Below, one piece after another: positions 6,501 to 7,224 of a DNA stretch of 7,224 nt; position 1 is the stretch's first letter, and each line of letters opens with the position of its first letter. Both the position numbers and the translations under genes were made by a program. The stretch covers positions 1-7,224 of the forward strand of contig DAOUPF010000060.1 of assembly GCA_030626265.1 (NCBI GenBank). The letters run 5' to 3'. Under the pieces are notes generated by a model that searched no databases, was not told the origin of the DNA, and worked only from the letters and a program-made list of their open reading frames with translations. This DNA is from Sulfurovum sp. (GTDB taxonomy: Bacteria; Campylobacterota; Campylobacteria; Campylobacterales; Sulfurovaceae).

Positions 6501-7224
6501 GTAGGGCTCATATCACCACCACCACATCATGATATATATTCGATAGAGGATTTGAAACAGCTCATACATGACCTGAAAAATGCCAATGTCAATGCTAGGA
6601 TAAATACCAAACTAGTATCAGAAGTAGGAGTAGGAACCATCGCCGCTGGTGTGGCAAAAGCATACTCTGATGTGATACTCATCTCAGGATTTGATGGTGG
6701 TACGGGAGCTAGTCCTCAGACATCTATCAAACATGCTGGTCTTCCATGGGAGCTTGGACTCTCTGAGACGCATCAGACATTGGTCAAAAATGGTCTGAGA
6801 GGTCGAATTACACTTCAGACTGATGGACAGCTTCGCTCTGGTAGAGATGTTGCCATCGCTACACTACTAGGTGCAGAAGAGTGGGGGATTGCTACGAGTG
6901 CCTTGATAGTAGAGGGCTGTATCATGATGCGTAAGTGTCACCTCAATACCTGCCCTGTAGGAATAGCAACTCAAGATAAAAGTTTGAGAGCTAAATATAC
7001 AGGTAAGCCTGAGCATGTAGTAAACTTCGTGAAGTTCTTGGCTATGGAGCTACGAGAGATCATGGCTGAACTTGGTTTTAGAACCATACATGAGATGGTA
7101 GGGCGAGTTGATAAACTTAAAGCTAGAGAGGGTGTCAAACACTGGAAAGCAAAGCAGCTTCATCTAGATAGGCTACTCTATAGAATGTATGTTAGAGAAG
7201 AGGATAATACATTCAAGAGTATGG
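3540..7224 (+). CDS. gltB: Glutamate synthase, large (alpha) subunit, 3' truncated by the window
   Basis: Open for 1228 codons with no stop or frameshift; the family is usually about 1,480-1,510 residues, so roughly the last fifth is outside. GltB hydrolyses glutamine and channels the ammonia to 2-oxoglutarate to make glutamate, with electrons from GltD or ferredoxin. Cys22, in DACGVGF after a 21-residue propeptide, is the expected mature N-terminal nucleophile of the class II amidotransferase domain. [16 protein letters not shown] (51-66), HSRFSTN (233-239) and HNGEINT (255-261) complete that site. A central linking domain follows, then the FMN/synthase domain with GAMSYGSIS (886-894), PGEGGQLPG (963-971) and [11 protein letters not shown] (1049-1059). 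Cys1127, 1133 and 1138 ([12 protein letters not shown]) are the [3Fe-4S] ligands. The C-terminal GXGXG beta-helix domain is not in view. An in-frame TAG at 3534-3536 fixes the start at 3540. Whether NADPH or ferredoxin is the donor depends on an unseen gltD. Confidence 0.96.
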   Translation, partial: MKFKCYPEKEGLYDPDFEHDACGVGFVAHLKGEQSHDIVSKGIELLINLEHRGAVGAEHNSGDGAGILTQMPDKFMRRVAKQSSDIDLPEFGSYGVGVVFIPRDPDAYSETQSIVEQCIEDMGQECLGWRKVPTVNDSLGDTVKAIEPIIKHVFIKKADDIDTETFERKLFVIRKYAQARVTASPVRGTSYFYMPSMSYKTISYKGQLITEQLPLYFADLGDDDFESAIALVHSRFSTNTFPSWPLAQPFRYIAHNGEINTLRGNINWMKARQSLLSSKLFTDDELDKIYPYLINEAKGSDSSVLDNVIELLTLAGRSLPHVMAMMIPEAWRDDEMTEDRRAFYEYHATFMEPWDGPASVAFTDGNIVGATLDRNGLRPSRYFLTKDNILVMASEQGALEFPSEDIVLKGRLQPGKMFLADLKKGEIISDDEIKEQIATAYPYKDWVAKQKINLDDLPLNEEIWQPNHETVLQRQKCYGYSVEDLKTVITPMANDAYEATGSMGNDAALAVLSHKSINLYNYFHQLFAQVTNPPIDPIREESVMSLTSYIGSQGNLFQEVDEERNFIKLSSPILDNEQIAKLKGIDKFNFKTKIIEILFDSTKQGDMKDALERVKLEASTAVADGYTVIILTTRGISDTKAPIPTLLATSAVHQHLIAEGTRTSCGLVIESAEPREIHHFATLIGYGANAINPFLAFETIEDMRTRKIIREDLTHDMAVKNYIKAIGKGIYKIMSKMGISTIRSYTGAQIFEAVGLSSKLVDKYFKGTPSRIGGIDIDTLEIETLLCHSLAYPKHVVESNGLGVGGQYAYRQKGENHLLSPENIFLLQQSTKNDSYETFKQYTKTVDEPNEDFVTLRSLLDFNKIKPIDIDEVEPAENIMKRFATGAMSYGSISQEAHETLAIAMNSIGAKSNTGEGGEDSKRFGTNKNSKIKQIASGRFGVTANYLVNAEELQIKLAQGAKPGEGGQLPGDKVDEVIGATRHSTPGVGLISPPPHHDIYSIEDLKQLIHDLKNANVNARINTKLVSEVGVGTIAAGVAKAYSDVILISGFDGGTGASPQTSIKHAGLPWELGLSETHQTLVKNGLRGRITLQTDGQLRSGRDVAIATLLGAEEWGIATSALIVEGCIMMRKCHLNTCPVGIATQDKSLRAKYTGKPEHVVNFVKFLAMELREIMAELGFRTIHEMVGRVDKLKAREGVKHWKAKQLHLDRLLYRMYVREEDNTFKSM

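Noticed and set aside
1..7224. CRISPR arrays, tRNA or rRNA genes, riboswitches, complete insertion sequences
   Set aside because: Looked for on both strands; no spaced repeat array, cloverleaf, conserved RNA core or transposase coding region was seen.

Overview
The window looks like chromosomal DNA of a Campylobacterota (Epsilonproteobacteria) member. The evidence is low GC, heavy use of ATA, AGA and CTA codons, promoters that keep a -10 box but little -35, a cysteine-paired Sel1/Hcp-type repeat protein, and a flavoprotein closely resembling the FqrB proteins of Helicobacter and Campylobacter. A free-living sulfur-oxidising relative such as Sulfurimonas or Sulfurovum is a guess; nothing here fixes the genus.

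Layout. Bases 3-161 hold the 3' end of a small, very basic protein gene, followed at 173-201 by a good Rho-independent terminator. Bases 213-346, minus strand, hold a decayed gene: a signal-peptide start joined to a piece of Sel1 repeat, broken by two one-base frameshifts and similar in DNA sequence to the intact neighbour. Bases 469-1638 (+) encode a 389-residue exported or membrane-anchored protein with ten Sel1 repeats, each with a C-x7-C pair. Seven bases further, and convergent, bases 1646-2248 (-) encode a YjdF/DUF2238 inner-membrane protein. The divergent AT-rich region 2249-2448 carries an extended -10 promoter for that gene, a GGGGTCAGGAGTC motif like those found around Y1-type (RAYT/IS200-like) transposases, and a perfect 18-bp inverted repeat overlapping the likely promoter of the next gene. 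Bases 2449-3405 (+) encode an FqrB-type NADPH:flavodoxin/quinone oxidoreductase without a thioredoxin-reductase CxxC. After a 134-bp AT-rich gap, the large subunit of glutamate synthase (gltB) starts at 3540 and runs off the window after 1228 codons with no frameshift.

How they fit. The last two genes are central metabolism: NADPH/flavodoxin electron exchange and glutamine-dependent glutamate synthesis. They may share reductant, but each seems to have its own promoter. The left half is an accessory stretch where Sel1/Hcp genes have duplicated, inverted and decayed. I see no complete mobile element, CRISPR array, RNA gene or obvious new defence system. The most interesting signals are the hidden Sel1 pseudogene and the palindrome over the fqrB promoter.
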